Below are positions 8,134 through 18,201 of a DNA stretch of 64,000 nucleotides, one piece after another. The notes beneath the pieces were generated by a model that was given only the letters and a program-made list of their open reading frames with translations, was not told the DNA's origin and searched no databases. This DNA comes from Vibrio sagamiensis NBRC 104589. Its GTDB lineage: Bacteria > Pseudomonadota > Gammaproteobacteria > Enterobacterales > Vibrionaceae. Each line of letters begins with the position of its first letter. Positions within the stretch are counted from its first letter, which is position 1. The position numbers and the translations under genes were made by a program. The DNA is taken from the NCBI RefSeq assembly GCF_007990935.1, contig NZ_BJXJ01000010.1:62001-126000 (forward strand), read 5' to 3'.

Positions 8134-9938
8134 TAACCAGAAGAACGGTTTGTTTGATTTCGTTGATGTAAGGCTACCAATGTACATACCTTAGGAATAG
8201 CGACTGGCTCAGACACATCACAAAACTGGATTTTACCTTTTTCCAAAACATAAAAAAGAGGGATAACGAGGTGATCTTGATAATGCCTTTTATAGTCTTC
8301 ATAAGTGAAGTTTTCACTTATCTTAGTGTGCTTTATTTCTGCATTTTGGCTAAATAAACTTGCTAATTGGCTGTAGCTGACATTTCCTCCCATTAGCAAC
8401 TTGCCATGATATTCTTCCGCAAGCCAGTGCTTTTCATTAACACTTGAACGATTTTTTTGTAAGCAATGCACCTTATCTTCACCAAAATCCTCAACAAAAT
8501 GCATACAAGCCATAATATTAAAATGTTGATCAGGGGTCAGTGCTACAACTTGTCCAATCCCGATTAAATTCAGGTTATCATCAGCATGGCTAGAAATAGG
8601 ATTACCGTAGTAGGAATCCATACCAAGCATCCTCACTTGGCTGATGTAATCCCAATTCGAATCCGCTAACAATACTTTCCGGTTATATTTCTTTAAGGCT
8701 AGGCCAATTTCTCTTGCAACACGATTAGCACCAATAATGAAAAAGCCATGAGGGGCAGGCTCTGATACACCGAGTAGAGACGCCACTTTTCTTGCGGTCA
8801 AACTTTGAAGAACAACCGTACCTATGATGACCATAAAAGTCATAGGTACAAGTAACATTGCTTCGCTGAGACCATTATCAACGAGTTTAATCGCAAACAA
8901 AGAAGAAATAGAAGCAGCAACAATACCTCTTGGAGCAACCCAAGATAGGAAGAGTTTTTCCTTAAAAGACAATTGATTGCCAGCTGTAGATAAGAAGATT
9001 GATAAAGGGCGAGATATAAACTGCATAAACAAAAATAATAAAATAGCGCCAATGCCTAATGCAGTAAACTGCTCAATACTGATGCGAGCAGCTAAAAAAA
9101 TGAATAACCCAGTGATCAGTAATATGGTTAAGTGCTCTTTGAAATGTAATATTTGTTGAATGTTGATCCCTTTTGCATTGGCAAGCCATAGCCCCATGAC
9201 TGTTACGCTGAGTAAACCTGCTTCCGATTCAAGTTGATTTGATAGTGAGAAAACACCTAGTACCACCATAAGTACTGAGAATGGTTGAAGATATTCAGGC
9301 AACCATCTACGTTTTAATATACTTGCCACTGCAGCACCAGAAGATGAACCAATAATGACACCGATCACCGCAATCCATGCAAATACCTCAACACTGTTTA
9401 TAGCACTATGTGAGACAATAAACTCATACACCATAACAGCAAACAATGCTCCAAGGGGATCAATCAATATCCCTTCCCAACGTAAAATGTTAGCCAGTTT
9501 TGTTGTTGGACGCACAGTTCTTAAGATTGGGACAATGACCGTTGGACCCGTCACTATGGTTAAGCTTGCAAACAAGACGGCTAATTCCCAACTAAAACCT
9601 AACAAATAATGCGTCGCTACACTCGTAGCAATCCATGAAAAAATGGCCCCAAATGAGACAATCTTCCATACCGATCCACTTACACCACGAATTTCTTTCA
9701 GATTAAGTGTCAGACTGCCCTCAAATAAAATGACAGCAACCGCTAGTGATACGAGAGGAAATAATAATTCTCCTAATAATTCATCAGGATTTAGCCACTG
9801 AAAAACTGGCCCAATAAGGATACCAGCCAGTAGGAGGAAAAGAATCGCAGGCAGGCGCACTCTCCAAGCGAGCCATTGACAAGCAAGCCCAATTACACCA
9901 ACAGCAGAGAGAACAAGCGCGGCATTACCTATTTGCAT
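8133..9938 (-). CDS. CPA1 family cation/proton antiporter with a C-terminal nucleotide-binding domain
   Basis: 601 residues. Residues ~1-390 hold about 12-13 membrane segments of the sodium/proton exchanger fold, including the ILFEGSLTLNL segment and the EGILIDPLGAL motif with the acidic pair expected in the ion-binding core. Residues ~395-510 look like a Rossmann/TrkA-N (RCK) domain (GFFIIGANRVAREIGLALKK; strand-end DSNWDYI), and a ~90-residue tail follows. It would exchange Na+ or K+ for protons across the inner membrane, supporting pH and salt homeostasis; the RCK-like part suggests gating by a nucleotide. The exact ion cannot be told. The stop codon overlaps the start of a decayed small gene, followed by a terminator. 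Confidence 0.85.
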   Translation of the reverse strand: MQIGNAALVLSAVGVIGLACQWLAWRVRLPAILFLLLAGILIGPVFQWLNPDELLGELLFPLVSLAVAVILFEGSLTLNLKEIRGVSGSVWKIVSFGAIFSWIATSVATHYLLGFSWELAVLFASLTIVTGPTVIVPILRTVRPTTKLANILRWEGILIDPLGALFAVMVYEFIVSHSAINSVEVFAWIAVIGVIIGSSSGAAVASILKRRWLPEYLQPFSVLMVVLGVFSLSNQLESEAGLLSVTVMGLWLANAKGINIQQILHFKEHLTILLITGLFIFLAARISIEQFTALGIGAILLFLFMQFISRPLSIFLSTAGNQLSFKEKLFLSWVAPRGIVAASISSLFAIKLVDNGLSEAMLLVPMTFMVIIGTVVLQSLTARKVASLLGVSEPAPHGFFIIGANRVAREIGLALKKYNRKVLLADSNWDYISQVRMLGMDSYYGNPISSHADDNLNLIGIGQVVALTPDQHFNIMACMHFVEDFGEDKVHCLQKNRSSVNEKHWLAEEYHGKLLMGGNVSYSQLASLFSQNAEIKHTKISENFTYEDYKRHYQDHLVIPLFYVLEKGKIQFCDVSEPVAIPKVCTLVALHQRNQTNRSSG

Positions 9939-10022
9939 ATAATCACGCTATCTATTCGACTATGAAGGAATACTTTTAGTGTAGAACAAGTGAAGGTAAT
10001 ATCATTTAATGAGTCCAAAAGA

Positions 10023-10055
10023 TATACCCAAGCAACAACAAAATACTTGGGCAGC
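10023..10055. repeat. dispersed CCCAAGT-type hairpin repeat
   Basis: TATACCCAAG followed by CTTGGG after a 15-base loop, between the NRPS stop and the antiporter start. It belongs to the same repeat family as copies near 20.4, 22.0, 37.6, 40.9 and 55.1 kb, and may act as the 3' stem of the NRPS transcript. Confidence 0.7.
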
Positions 10056-10077
10056 CTATCTGTAACTTAACTTTTAC

Positions 10078-13000
10078 TTAATCCATCAAGTCCCCAGCGC
10101 TTTCTGCTTGAGTCATTTTAATTAACCTCGCTTGGTAATCATTGGCAATCTGAGAAGCCGATTCTTCGGATATTTCAGAGCAGTCATAATACAAACTAAA
10201 TGTTAAAGACTCGCCAGGAAATAAGCACAAAACAATTTGATGGTTTGTACCGCTCACCGTACCTAAATGTCGGAAAGTTAGACTCAATGTATCCTCACCT
10301 TTCTGTTCAGGATAATTTTCAAATACAAACAATGTTCCAAATGGTGCAGTTGGTCGCCATTCATCGTCGTAATGGTTAAGATCATAAAACGCATGATCGA
10401 TACGCTGTTGATTATCCACATTCAACTTTTTGACCATCTGAGAAATAGTACCTTCGAGATGAATCCTAAGTGGTGGTGTCGCAACAAAAAGTCCAACCAA
10501 TTCGGTGACTTTACTAACATCCATCGGCCGGTTAGTCATTGTGGTGCCAAAAACAATATCACTGCTATCTAGGTATTGAGACAACGTAGCAGCCCAAGCC
10601 AATTGGCAAAATTGGTTAACCGTCGCTCCATGGCTTATTGCCGCTGACCTAAATTGCTCACTTTGTTGTTTGTCTAATGCTCCGACAACGGAGTGAATAC
10701 GCAATGTATTGGCATCTATACCATGCATGTCAGGTTTAAACCTCATATTCATTTGTGCATCACAAAGGTATTCTTGCCAAAAGCTCGCTGACACCTCTTT
10801 CGGCTGAGCACGAAGCCAACGAGGAAAACCAATAAAGCTGCGTTGTTCGATCTGGAGAGGTTCACCTTTTACCAGTTTTTCATAGTCATCCCTGATCTCA
10901 CGTAAAAAGATCTGCATCGACCAACCATCAAACAAAACATGGTGGAAGGTAAATAACAGAATGTGTTTTGATTCACCAGTACGCGCTAACAGTAATCTAA
11001 GCAAAGGCGGGTTATACCAGTCAAATGGACGCTGACGCTCATTAAGAACAGCATGTTGAACCTCTGTCTCCCAATCTTTATCTTGCCAATCTTGACAGGT
11101 TAATGGCAGCTCGACATGACGAGGAATAAGGACCAATGGCGCTCCTTCAGTATAAGTATCATCAAACCCTGCTCTTAACATGTCATGTTTGCTCAGAGCT
11201 TGGTTCCAAGCTGTTACGAAGGCTTGTTCATTTAAATCACCATCCAGTTCAAAGTAAAGCTGGTCAATCTGATAATCAGGATTGACACGATTAAAGTACA
11301 AAAGCTCTCGCTGAAAGTCAGTTGCTGGGTAAATATTCTCTAATCGACCCACTTGTTTTTCCAAATTTTCAATGACTTCTTGCTCAAGGCTAGTATCAGT
11401 AAGATCACTCGGCGTTAAACCACCAAGACAATCATCAGCAGTACAATGTCCAAGAAGTGCTTGTATAGAAGTGTGAATATTTTGGCTCAACTCTTCCACA
11501 CTTATATCTTTAAAGGCACTTTCAACCATATCAAACTCAACATAGAGCTTTTCATCACTGACCCATGCATTAATATCTAAGGCACGTAGTGGTTTATTAG
11601 CCTCACTGACAAGATATTGATTATACTTTTGCTCTATTTGCCATACCTCATCACCACCTCGTCCAAAGCGCCCCAAGAAGTTGAAGCTGATCGGCAACTT
11701 TAATAGTGATTGGAATTCGTTTCTCACTTCTTCAGAGTTATGACCGTAAGCAATCGCCAAGAAGTTTTCCCCTTTAGAAGGGAGACTGCGTAACGCCTGC
11801 TTAGTCTTTTTGATTAACTGCTGCCAAGTACCATCATGGCTTGGTAAGCAGAGAGGGAAAATGCTGGTAAACCACCCTACCGTAGCATCACAACGCACCT
11901 CATCCGAGAAGGACTTACGTCCATGCCCTTCGAGCAGCAAATTAAATGATCGTCCTTTACTGCCGAAGAAGGAATACAGGGCACTAATAAGCAACTCATT
12001 GGTATTGGTACCATATGGTTGATTTGCACTACTCAACAGGGCCTGAGTTTCGTCTTCAGAAAGGGTGAAATGACCTCGTTTCACATCCTTTGCTAGTTCA
12101 GTTTTGGGTGAAATATTAGCACCAGAGCTGAGCCAATAATCGACTTCTGTATCACTGTATCGGAAGCAATCCCAGTGCTTACGATAACCTTGTGTATTGG
12201 TATAAGGTGTTGGCTGAAAACTAGCACCTTGTTCATAAAAGCCCTGAAAATCACTACTGATACGTCGCCAAGATACGCCATCCACAATTAGGTGATGAGC
12301 ACAAAGATAAAGGATCGGCTGCTGTTCGTCCGTAATACGCAGGAGTAACCCTTTCAGTAAAGGGCCAGTGTGCAGATCGAATGACGTGTTTAATTGGGCA
12401 ATTTCTTCTTCAGCATGCTGCCAATTCAGCCCCTCTAACTCTCTCAGTTCAAAATGGTAATCGCCCATTTCGGAGAAAGTCTGCTGGCTGCTGTCATGAA
12501 ATCTCAGCCAAAATGCATCATGGTATTGAGTTAAACGAGTTAGGGCCGATGCTAAACTGGCAAGCTCAACAGACTCAGGTAACCTCATCATAACGGCTTG
12601 ATTGAAATGTTCTGGCTTAGCAAAGTTTTGAGCAAAAAACCACTGTTGTACTGGGAGCAAATTGAAATGACCAAACTTTTCACCCAATTCAACCGAGGAC
12701 TCTTCCGCAACCGAGATTCTATCAGCCATCTCTTCAAATAGACGAAAATTCATGATATCGGCTGTAGTAAGACGCATTCCCTGCTCTTCCAGTGCCACAG
12801 ATAAAAGAATCGCTGATATTGAGTCGCCCCCTTGGTCAACAAAATCATCACTCAATGACACTGAATTCAAGTCCAGCACTTTACAAACCTGTTGCAACAA
12901 CACTCTCTGCTGCTGCGTCAACTCACCTTGCTCTTCCTTCGATTCAACGGGCTCAGGTAACCTTTGCTTGTCGATTTTGCCATTACGATTCAATGGCATT

Positions 13001-15777
13001 TCTTCAACATGGATAAGATGAGCTGGAACCATATAGCTTGGAAGCCAATGATGAAGCTGTTTACGTAGCGCTTTGACATCAATTGGCTCTTCTGCCTGAT
13101 AGTAACCTAGCAATTGTTTATTATTAGCTTTTTCTTTAAGAATCACAGTGGCCATTTGGACTTCTGGGATGTGCTCGAGAGCTTGGCGGATCTCCGAAAG
13201 CTCGATACGATAACCACGTAATTTAATTTGATCATCCCGACGGCCCCGGAAGATCAGCACGCCATCTTGACGGAAATAACCAAAGTCTCCAGTACGATAA
13301 ATGGTTTGAGGTTGATCGCCGTTGCACCCTTTAATCACTCGTTCACAAAACTTATCATTTTGGCCTGGCGCGCCTACATAGCCTTCCGCTAAGCAAGGTC
13401 CTGATACGATAATGTGGCCAACCATACCGGGTCCAAGTAAACGATCATGATCATCCACAATCCAAACTTGCGCATTCGGGCGTGGTTTGCCAATCGGAAT
13501 CGCTCCTTCAACAAGGTCTTCTTGTGAGCAACGATGTGAAGTCACAAATATTGCCGTTTCCGTCGGCCCGTAAAGGTTTAATAAGTTTTGGATATTACAC
13601 TCCAAGCCATGCTCTATTGCTTGCTTAGAGACAGCATCACCACCAAAAGTCAGTGTCTGTAGGTCGTTAAACATCTCCCGTTTGGTCGATGCCATGTAAG
13701 TTTCAAAAAGCCCTGTGGTCAGGAAAAGATGATCAACCTTATGATCGTTGATCAAGCGTTCCATACAGTCTGGATTGGCAATTTCATTCCGACCCGGGAT
13801 CACCAAAGTGCGACCGTGCAATAAAGCCAACCACATCTGCAAGGAAGCGGCATCAAAGGCTTCGTTTGCCGAATAAAGGACATTTTTTCCAACCGGAATC
13901 ACACTTGTCTCATATAAAGAGCTAACAAAAGCACGATGCGACAGCTCAACCGCTTTAGGCTGCCCTGTCGTTCCAGAAGTAAAGATATATTGACTGATGT
14001 CATGTTCAGTGACATGGCAAGGTTCAAACAAGGTTGCATTAGGAGATAACACCTCTAACGAAGCCAAATGCTCAAAATGCCCGCCTTCTTCCAACTCGAT
14101 CGCTTCACCAATTAACACCATAGGCGACAATTGAGTCATCACAAATTGTTGTCTCGCTAAAGGAGCACTGCAATCCACACAAGTAAATGGAAGCCCTAAA
14201 TATTGAGTCGCAAGAATACTGACCACAGTATCCGTTAAACAAGTTAAGTTGATCGCAACACAAGGGTTAACCGACTGTGGTTTACGAACCTTAACTTCCT
14301 TAAGATAATGAGCCACATCGGAGATCTTGCTATGAAGTTGTTGATAGCTGATCGCTTCACCCGAAACGGAATTCACTAGCGCAATCGCCTCGGGCGTACT
14401 GCCTACCCATTGATGTACCAATTGAGCCAACGATTGCTGAGGAAACGCTTGATATTCTTGGAGAGGAAGATCTCTTGGTGTTAAAAAAGGAAGATCAGAT
14501 AATTCCACTTGATTCGATGAAACACAATATTCGACCAATCGTCTCAAACGCGGTAAGAAATCTTTAAAAATCCCACTATGTTCATAGGTTTTTAAGTAGT
14601 CGAAACGGAAGTTAAAACTCTGCCTACTGCTTTCACAAAAAAGAAGTTGGATATCCGTATTTAAATCTATAAAACTGTAGTTCTGGGTGATGAAACAATT
14701 ATGCTCCAGCGATTGAGTCTCATTGATTCCAACCGTACTACCAAATGAAACATTACTCACCATTAATTCAGGTTGATCACTATTTTGCTTCAGGTAATGT
14801 ATTAATTCCATATAAGGAACATCACCAAAGGCTTTGGTATTTTTACTGAATTGCTTAATTTGCAGCCAGTAATCATCCAAGGTGTTAACCTCTTTAAGAT
14901 CAAATATATCAAGCCTAGTGTTAACGAAACATCCGATCGTTTGTTTGGTATTTTTGTTTCGCCTATCCATCGGTGAAGTCATCGTAATCAAAGGTTGATT
15001 ACTGATCCTAGAAACCAACAGAGCATACATCCCTTTGAAGAATAAATTTATGGTCAGGCTATTTTTTCGGCAGTACGATTTAACCTGTTGGCTAAGCTGG
15101 TGATCCAAGGATATATGCTCACTTTCAACACGCCTTTGTTCGGGATAAGTGACATGACCAAACTCAATTCTTGCAGGTTCGTTACGCAAAGTATTCAACC
15201 ATACATCGAAAGATCGCTCATGCTCATGCTCATGCTCATCAAGACTCGACGTCTCATCAGCGAGAGGGTTTAGCTCATTGGTTTGCTTTGCCCCAGAAAG
15301 CATTTCACCTTGAATAAGTCTTTGATAAGCAGATTTGATATTGGAGAAAAATAACTGAAAACCCGTCCCATCTAAGCAAATATGGTGGACCATAATAATG
15401 ACTTTGTATCGATTCGACTCGATTTTTGCCACTGCGCCTCTAAAAAGTGGTCGACCATCAAAGATCATTTTATCTTGATAGTAGTCTTCAAGCAGGCCAT
15501 CAAATGCTTGTTCTGGTGAAAGGGCTTTGGAAAAATCAAAATAAGGAATATCGATACTGCCAACTTTAAGTTCCTTATAGAGCTTTTCACCTTCCAGTGT
15601 ATATTGATAATGAAAACACGGTTCACGAAAGCCATACGCAATCGCTTGTTGCATAAAATCAGGAATAAACTCCCCTTCAATATCCCAAACCATATACGTA
15701 TTCGAAATAACATTACAAACTTCTGTTTGCGAATCGATGTAAAATGACTTTTCGTAACTGGATGCGAGGTACTTCAT
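10078..15777 (-). CDS. nonribosomal peptide synthetase, C-A-T-E-C
   Basis: 1899 residues. Domain order: condensation (~1-430, HHICLDG at ~131), adenylation (~440-950, YIFTSGTTGQPK at ~597, LYGPTETAIF, YRTGDFGYF, NRNGKIDK), carrier (~960-1020, GGDSIS with the phosphopantetheine serine near 984), epimerisation (~1040-1480, HHLIVDGVSWR near 1161, EGHGR, VGWFTSIFP, FNFLGRFG) and a terminal condensation domain (~1490-1899, HHVLFDGWS near 1614). There is no thioesterase, reductase or second carrier. It would activate one amino acid, epimerise it to the D form, and offer it to an acceptor bound or free at the last domain. Aligned by eye to GrsA, the pocket residues read D-A-L-L-T-G-L-I-F-K. Asp235 implies an alpha-amino acid, and I make no residue prediction. 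AAAGGG lies 7 bases before the ATG. The HAD phosphatase gene sits 26 bases upstream. The product is unknown. Confidence 0.93.
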   Translation of the reverse strand: MKYLASSYEKSFYIDSQTEVCNVISNTYMVWDIEGEFIPDFMQQAIAYGFREPCFHYQYTLEGEKLYKELKVGSIDIPYFDFSKALSPEQAFDGLLEDYYQDKMIFDGRPLFRGAVAKIESNRYKVIIMVHHICLDGTGFQLFFSNIKSAYQRLIQGEMLSGAKQTNELNPLADETSSLDEHEHEHERSFDVWLNTLRNEPARIEFGHVTYPEQRRVESEHISLDHQLSQQVKSYCRKNSLTINLFFKGMYALLVSRISNQPLITMTSPMDRRNKNTKQTIGCFVNTRLDIFDLKEVNTLDDYWLQIKQFSKNTKAFGDVPYMELIHYLKQNSDQPELMVSNVSFGSTVGINETQSLEHNCFITQNYSFIDLNTDIQLLFCESSRQSFNFRFDYLKTYEHSGIFKDFLPRLRRLVEYCVSSNQVELSDLPFLTPRDLPLQEYQAFPQQSLAQLVHQWVGSTPEAIALVNSVSGEAISYQQLHSKISDVAHYLKEVKVRKPQSVNPCVAINLTCLTDTVVSILATQYLGLPFTCVDCSAPLARQQFVMTQLSPMVLIGEAIELEEGGHFEHLASLEVLSPNATLFEPCHVTEHDISQYIFTSGTTGQPKAVELSHRAFVSSLYETSVIPVGKNVLYSANEAFDAASLQMWLALLHGRTLVIPGRNEIANPDCMERLINDHKVDHLFLTTGLFETYMASTKREMFNDLQTLTFGGDAVSKQAIEHGLECNIQNLLNLYGPTETAIFVTSHRCSQEDLVEGAIPIGKPRPNAQVWIVDDHDRLLGPGMVGHIIVSGPCLAEGYVGAPGQNDKFCERVIKGCNGDQPQTIYRTGDFGYFRQDGVLIFRGRRDDQIKLRGYRIELSEIRQALEHIPEVQMATVILKEKANNKQLLGYYQAEEPIDVKALRKQLHHWLPSYMVPAHLIHVEEMPLNRNGKIDKQRLPEPVESKEEQGELTQQQRVLLQQVCKVLDLNSVSLSDDFVDQGGDSISAILLSVALEEQGMRLTTADIMNFRLFEEMADRISVAEESSVELGEKFGHFNLLPVQQWFFAQNFAKPEHFNQAVMMRLPESVELASLASALTRLTQYHDAFWLRFHDSSQQTFSEMGDYHFELRELEGLNWQHAEEEIAQLNTSFDLHTGPLLKGLLLRITDEQQPILYLCAHHLIVDGVSWRRISSDFQGFYEQGASFQPTPYTNTQGYRKHWDCFRYSDTEVDYWLSSGANISPKTELAKDVKRGHFTLSEDETQALLSSANQPYGTNTNELLISALYSFFGSKGRSFNLLLEGHGRKSFSDEVRCDATVGWFTSIFPLCLPSHDGTWQQLIKKTKQALRSLPSKGENFLAIAYGHNSEEVRNEFQSLLKLPISFNFLGRFGRGGDEVWQIEQKYNQYLVSEANKPLRALDINAWVSDEKLYVEFDMVESAFKDISVEELSQNIHTSIQALLGHCTADDCLGGLTPSDLTDTSLEQEVIENLEKQVGRLENIYPATDFQRELLYFNRVNPDYQIDQLYFELDGDLNEQAFVTAWNQALSKHDMLRAGFDDTYTEGAPLVLIPRHVELPLTCQDWQDKDWETEVQHAVLNERQRPFDWYNPPLLRLLLARTGESKHILLFTFHHVLFDGWSMQIFLREIRDDYEKLVKGEPLQIEQRSFIGFPRWLRAQPKEVSASFWQEYLCDAQMNMRFKPDMHGIDANTLRIHSVVGALDKQQSEQFRSAAISHGATVNQFCQLAWAATLSQYLDSSDIVFGTTMTNRPMDVSKVTELVGLFVATPPLRIHLEGTISQMVKKLNVDNQQRIDHAFYDLNHYDDEWRPTAPFGTLFVFENYPEQKGEDTLSLTFRHLGTVSGTNHQIVLCLFPGESLTFSLYYDCSEISEESASQIANDYQARLIKMTQAESAGDLMD

Positions 15778-15803
15778 TTTATATACCCTTTAAAGTTATT
15801 GAC

Positions 15804-16604
15804 TTAAACATCAAATTTGAGTTGAAGAAAACGAGCTACGCCATCTGTAGAATGACAATCGGCGATGGGCAACATAGAGAGTTGATTAGCGAGGTCTGGC
15901 ATCGCATTACGCATAATCACGCCTTGCGCAGCTTGGCTTAAGAGAGGCAAATCATTAAGGCTATCACCAAATGCCATGGCTTGGTTCTGAAAGGAAATGC
16001 CCTTTTGAGCGAGTAGCTTGGTCGCGGCACTGGCTTTTGAAACATTAGCCGGACCGATCTCAAGTTGGTGTTCGGAGGTCCGGTAACATTCAAGTTGACC
16101 ACTTAAGTGCTGCTTAATCGTCTCTTCGACGGATTGGATCCCTTGGTTTTTCCAAAGAAGTAACTTATTGATTTTTAGCTGACTGATTTCCTCAGCTGTA
16201 ATCACTTTATAGGGAAAACCCGAGAAAGAAGCGTATTGCTTAGCCATTTGATTTTCTTCCAGCAACTTCCACCCTTCACGGTCAAAAAAACTAAGATGAA
16301 CATCATGGCCCTGTACCAACTCCAATAATTTATGTATTTGCTCGGGACTAATATACTGTTCATCAATAATGTTCTGACTCTCACCGCACCAAGTTAATGC
16401 ACCATTTAACCCAACAATACTGATATTGCGTCCTAATGAATCAGCAACGAGTTTAGCATCTCTCGGATGACGACCTGTGGCAAAAACAATTTCGACCCCT
16501 GCATCGCAAAGCTGGGTTAAAACGGTCTTTGTGATATCGGATAGTCGACCATTAGCATTAAGCAGTGTTCCATCTAAATCAGAAACAATCGCTTTATAAG
16601 GCAT
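15804..16604 (-). CDS. Cof-type HAD phosphatase
   Basis: 266 residues with the three HAD signatures: DLDGTLLN near the N-terminus (nucleophile Asp in motif I), the ATGRHPRD segment, and GDSLNDLPLL near residue 217 (acidic motif IV), with a C2 cap insert between. This is the Cof/YbiV/YidA subfamily, soluble cytoplasmic enzymes that dephosphorylate sugar phosphates, FMN or pyridoxal phosphate with broad specificity. The gene ends 26 bases before the NRPS start on the same strand, so the two probably share a transcript. A role in that pathway is possible but such enzymes are also common as unlinked housekeeping genes. The substrate cannot be deduced. Confidence 0.88.
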   Translation of the reverse strand: MPYKAIVSDLDGTLLNANGRLSDITKTVLTQLCDAGVEIVFATGRHPRDAKLVADSLGRNISIVGLNGALTWCGESQNIIDEQYISPEQIHKLLELVQGHDVHLSFFDREGWKLLEENQMAKQYASFSGFPYKVITAEEISQLKINKLLLWKNQGIQSVEETIKQHLSGQLECYRTSEHQLEIGPANVSKASAATKLLAQKGISFQNQAMAFGDSLNDLPLLSQAAQGVIMRNAMPDLANQLSMLPIADCHSTDGVARFLQLKFDV

Positions 16605-16974
16605 AAAATATCATCTCCCAATGTTATGTATCGGATACTCTGTCAATGATACTAGACCATATAAGACCACATGCTTATCGCTTTATGAAAATTTAAACTT
16701 TCACCTTAATTACATACAATAATAAATAAAATTACTTATTTAGAAATAAAAATACAAATAATAGTCTTTATAAGTAATCAAAAGTCAAAAGATAATAATT
16801 TAATTACATAAGCATCATTTAGACTGTCACAGCATGGCTGGAAAATAAAAGGTAAAAACAAATCAATTAATAAGACCACCATCCTACAAATTATTAAAAT
16901 AACTATAAATAAATTGCTCATCTAGAACATTTTTGTTAAATGTAAAAAACACAAATGTCAATATGGTGGTTTTT
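16605..16974. other. AT-rich divergent intergenic region
   Basis: About 370 bases between divergently transcribed genes, rich in A/T runs, with no credible ORF. It must contain promoters for the phosphatase/NRPS unit (minus) and the secreted hydrolase (plus). No operator or strong promoter stands out by eye. Confidence 0.5.
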
Positions 16975-18024
16975 ATGACAAATAAATTCTATTCAATAGC
17001 AGCTCTTTTTCTAACAATGACATTTTCTGCATTATCAAATGCAGCATTGGGGAATTATAAAATTATTTTGATTCATGGTTTTCAAGCAAGCCAGCTTCAA
17101 ACTAAACCAACAAAACTAGAAGTCGAAGCCGATGGTGACCTTTACTGGCAAGAATTCTGGTCACAATACGCTGATGCACGTATTGATTGGCCCTCACATG
17201 AACGCATTGAGGGAAAAATCAGCAGTGACTATGTGTGGCCAAAGCTAAAAGAATTATCGCAAAATAGTACTTGTCAGACTGGCTGTATACTTGTGACACA
17301 TTCAACTGGTGACTTGGTAGCAAGATACTTGCTAGAAAATCAAGAGAACTGGCTTGCTAATGCTGGCTTGAACCCTCTAAATATTGTCGCCAGCTTTGAC
17401 TTTGCTGGCGCGGGGGGTGGCACCGAACTTGCTGATATTGTTATTAATATTACCGAGGGCAGCAATTGGTATGACAGCGCAATGAACTATGCAATTTCAC
17501 TTTGGTTAGGTGAGAAACCCTCAAAAGAAACGACGGGAGTTCTGAACGACTTAAAGGTCTCTAATGCTCGCCAAATTGCTATGTTGCCTGACAACCGTGT
17601 CCCTAGAATTCGATTTGTTGGTAATGGTACCGATTTCTTGCAAGCAACATCCGGTTTTTTACCCGGCAAAGATGATGGTGTCGTCGCCATTCATTCATCA
17701 TGCGGCTCTGCAAGCTCTGGTGAGTTCGAAAGTTGTTTTTATAATCTATCAATGAACGGCGAGGTAAGAGAACAAAGTAAAGCAGTAACCAACTTGTTAC
17801 CCAATCATTACCCCCTGATCATGGGGGATGGATACAGCCATGGAGGAACGGTTGGAGCAAAGCATCAAGGCCCTGTCACTTCAGGTACTACTTCTGCTCC
17901 CTTATTAGATGGTAAAACTCTCAAAGTAGATACTTATCAAGAAAGTGGATGGTTTGGTTCTAAATATCTTTACGTGCAAAACTCAGAACAAAAAACAATG
18001 TCAGAAATAGCATCACAACTTTAA
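16975..18024 (+). CDS. secreted alpha/beta-hydrolase (lipase-like)
   Basis: The start at 16975 (MTNKFYSIAALFLTMTFSAL) is preferred to the ATG at 16933 because it puts a signal peptide at the N-terminus and has GGTGG ~6 bases upstream. The mature protein begins near LGNYKIILIHGFQASQ, where HGF is the oxyanion-hole motif of alpha/beta hydrolases. The nucleophile elbow is VTHSTGD with Ser ~110, so the first glycine of the usual GxSxG is a Thr. DDGVV (~210) and a late SHGG segment may supply the acid and His. Four cysteines (CQTGC, CGSASSGEFESC) suggest disulfides. It is probably an exported esterase or lipase; the substrate is unknown. An exported protein of unknown function follows 177 bases downstream on the same strand. 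Confidence 0.75.
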   Translation: MTNKFYSIAALFLTMTFSALSNAALGNYKIILIHGFQASQLQTKPTKLEVEADGDLYWQEFWSQYADARIDWPSHERIEGKISSDYVWPKLKELSQNSTCQTGCILVTHSTGDLVARYLLENQENWLANAGLNPLNIVASFDFAGAGGGTELADIVINITEGSNWYDSAMNYAISLWLGEKPSKETTGVLNDLKVSNARQIAMLPDNRVPRIRFVGNGTDFLQATSGFLPGKDDGVVAIHSSCGSASSGEFESCFYNLSMNGEVREQSKAVTNLLPNHYPLIMGDGYSHGGTVGAKHQGPVTSGTTSAPLLDGKTLKVDTYQESGWFGSKYLYVQNSEQKTMSEIASQL

Positions 18025-18033
18025 TTTGTTATT

Positions 18034-18062
18034 CAGAGCCAAACATTTATTATGTTTGGCTC
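18034..18062 (+). terminator. hairpin after the hydrolase gene
   Basis: GAGCCAAACA-TTTATTA-TGTTTGGCTC, a perfect 10-bp stem 10 bases after the stop codon. No T-run follows, so it may be a weak terminator or a stabilising stem. Confidence 0.55.
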
Positions 18063-18201
18063 CAATATCAGAAAGTCTATTATAAAGAGCTAAATATATT
18101 CGCACTTTTCGAGATGTGAATTTATTCTGGTAAGATAAAAGATTATTTGGTGAAGCCATTCAAACTATTAGGAATACCATCACTTAATTGAGGTTCAGAG
18201 C

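Noticed and set aside
12752-13021. Plus-strand frames opposite the NRPS carrier-domain region
   Set aside because: They mirror a continuous, motif-rich NRPS frame; low-complexity composition and no translation signals.
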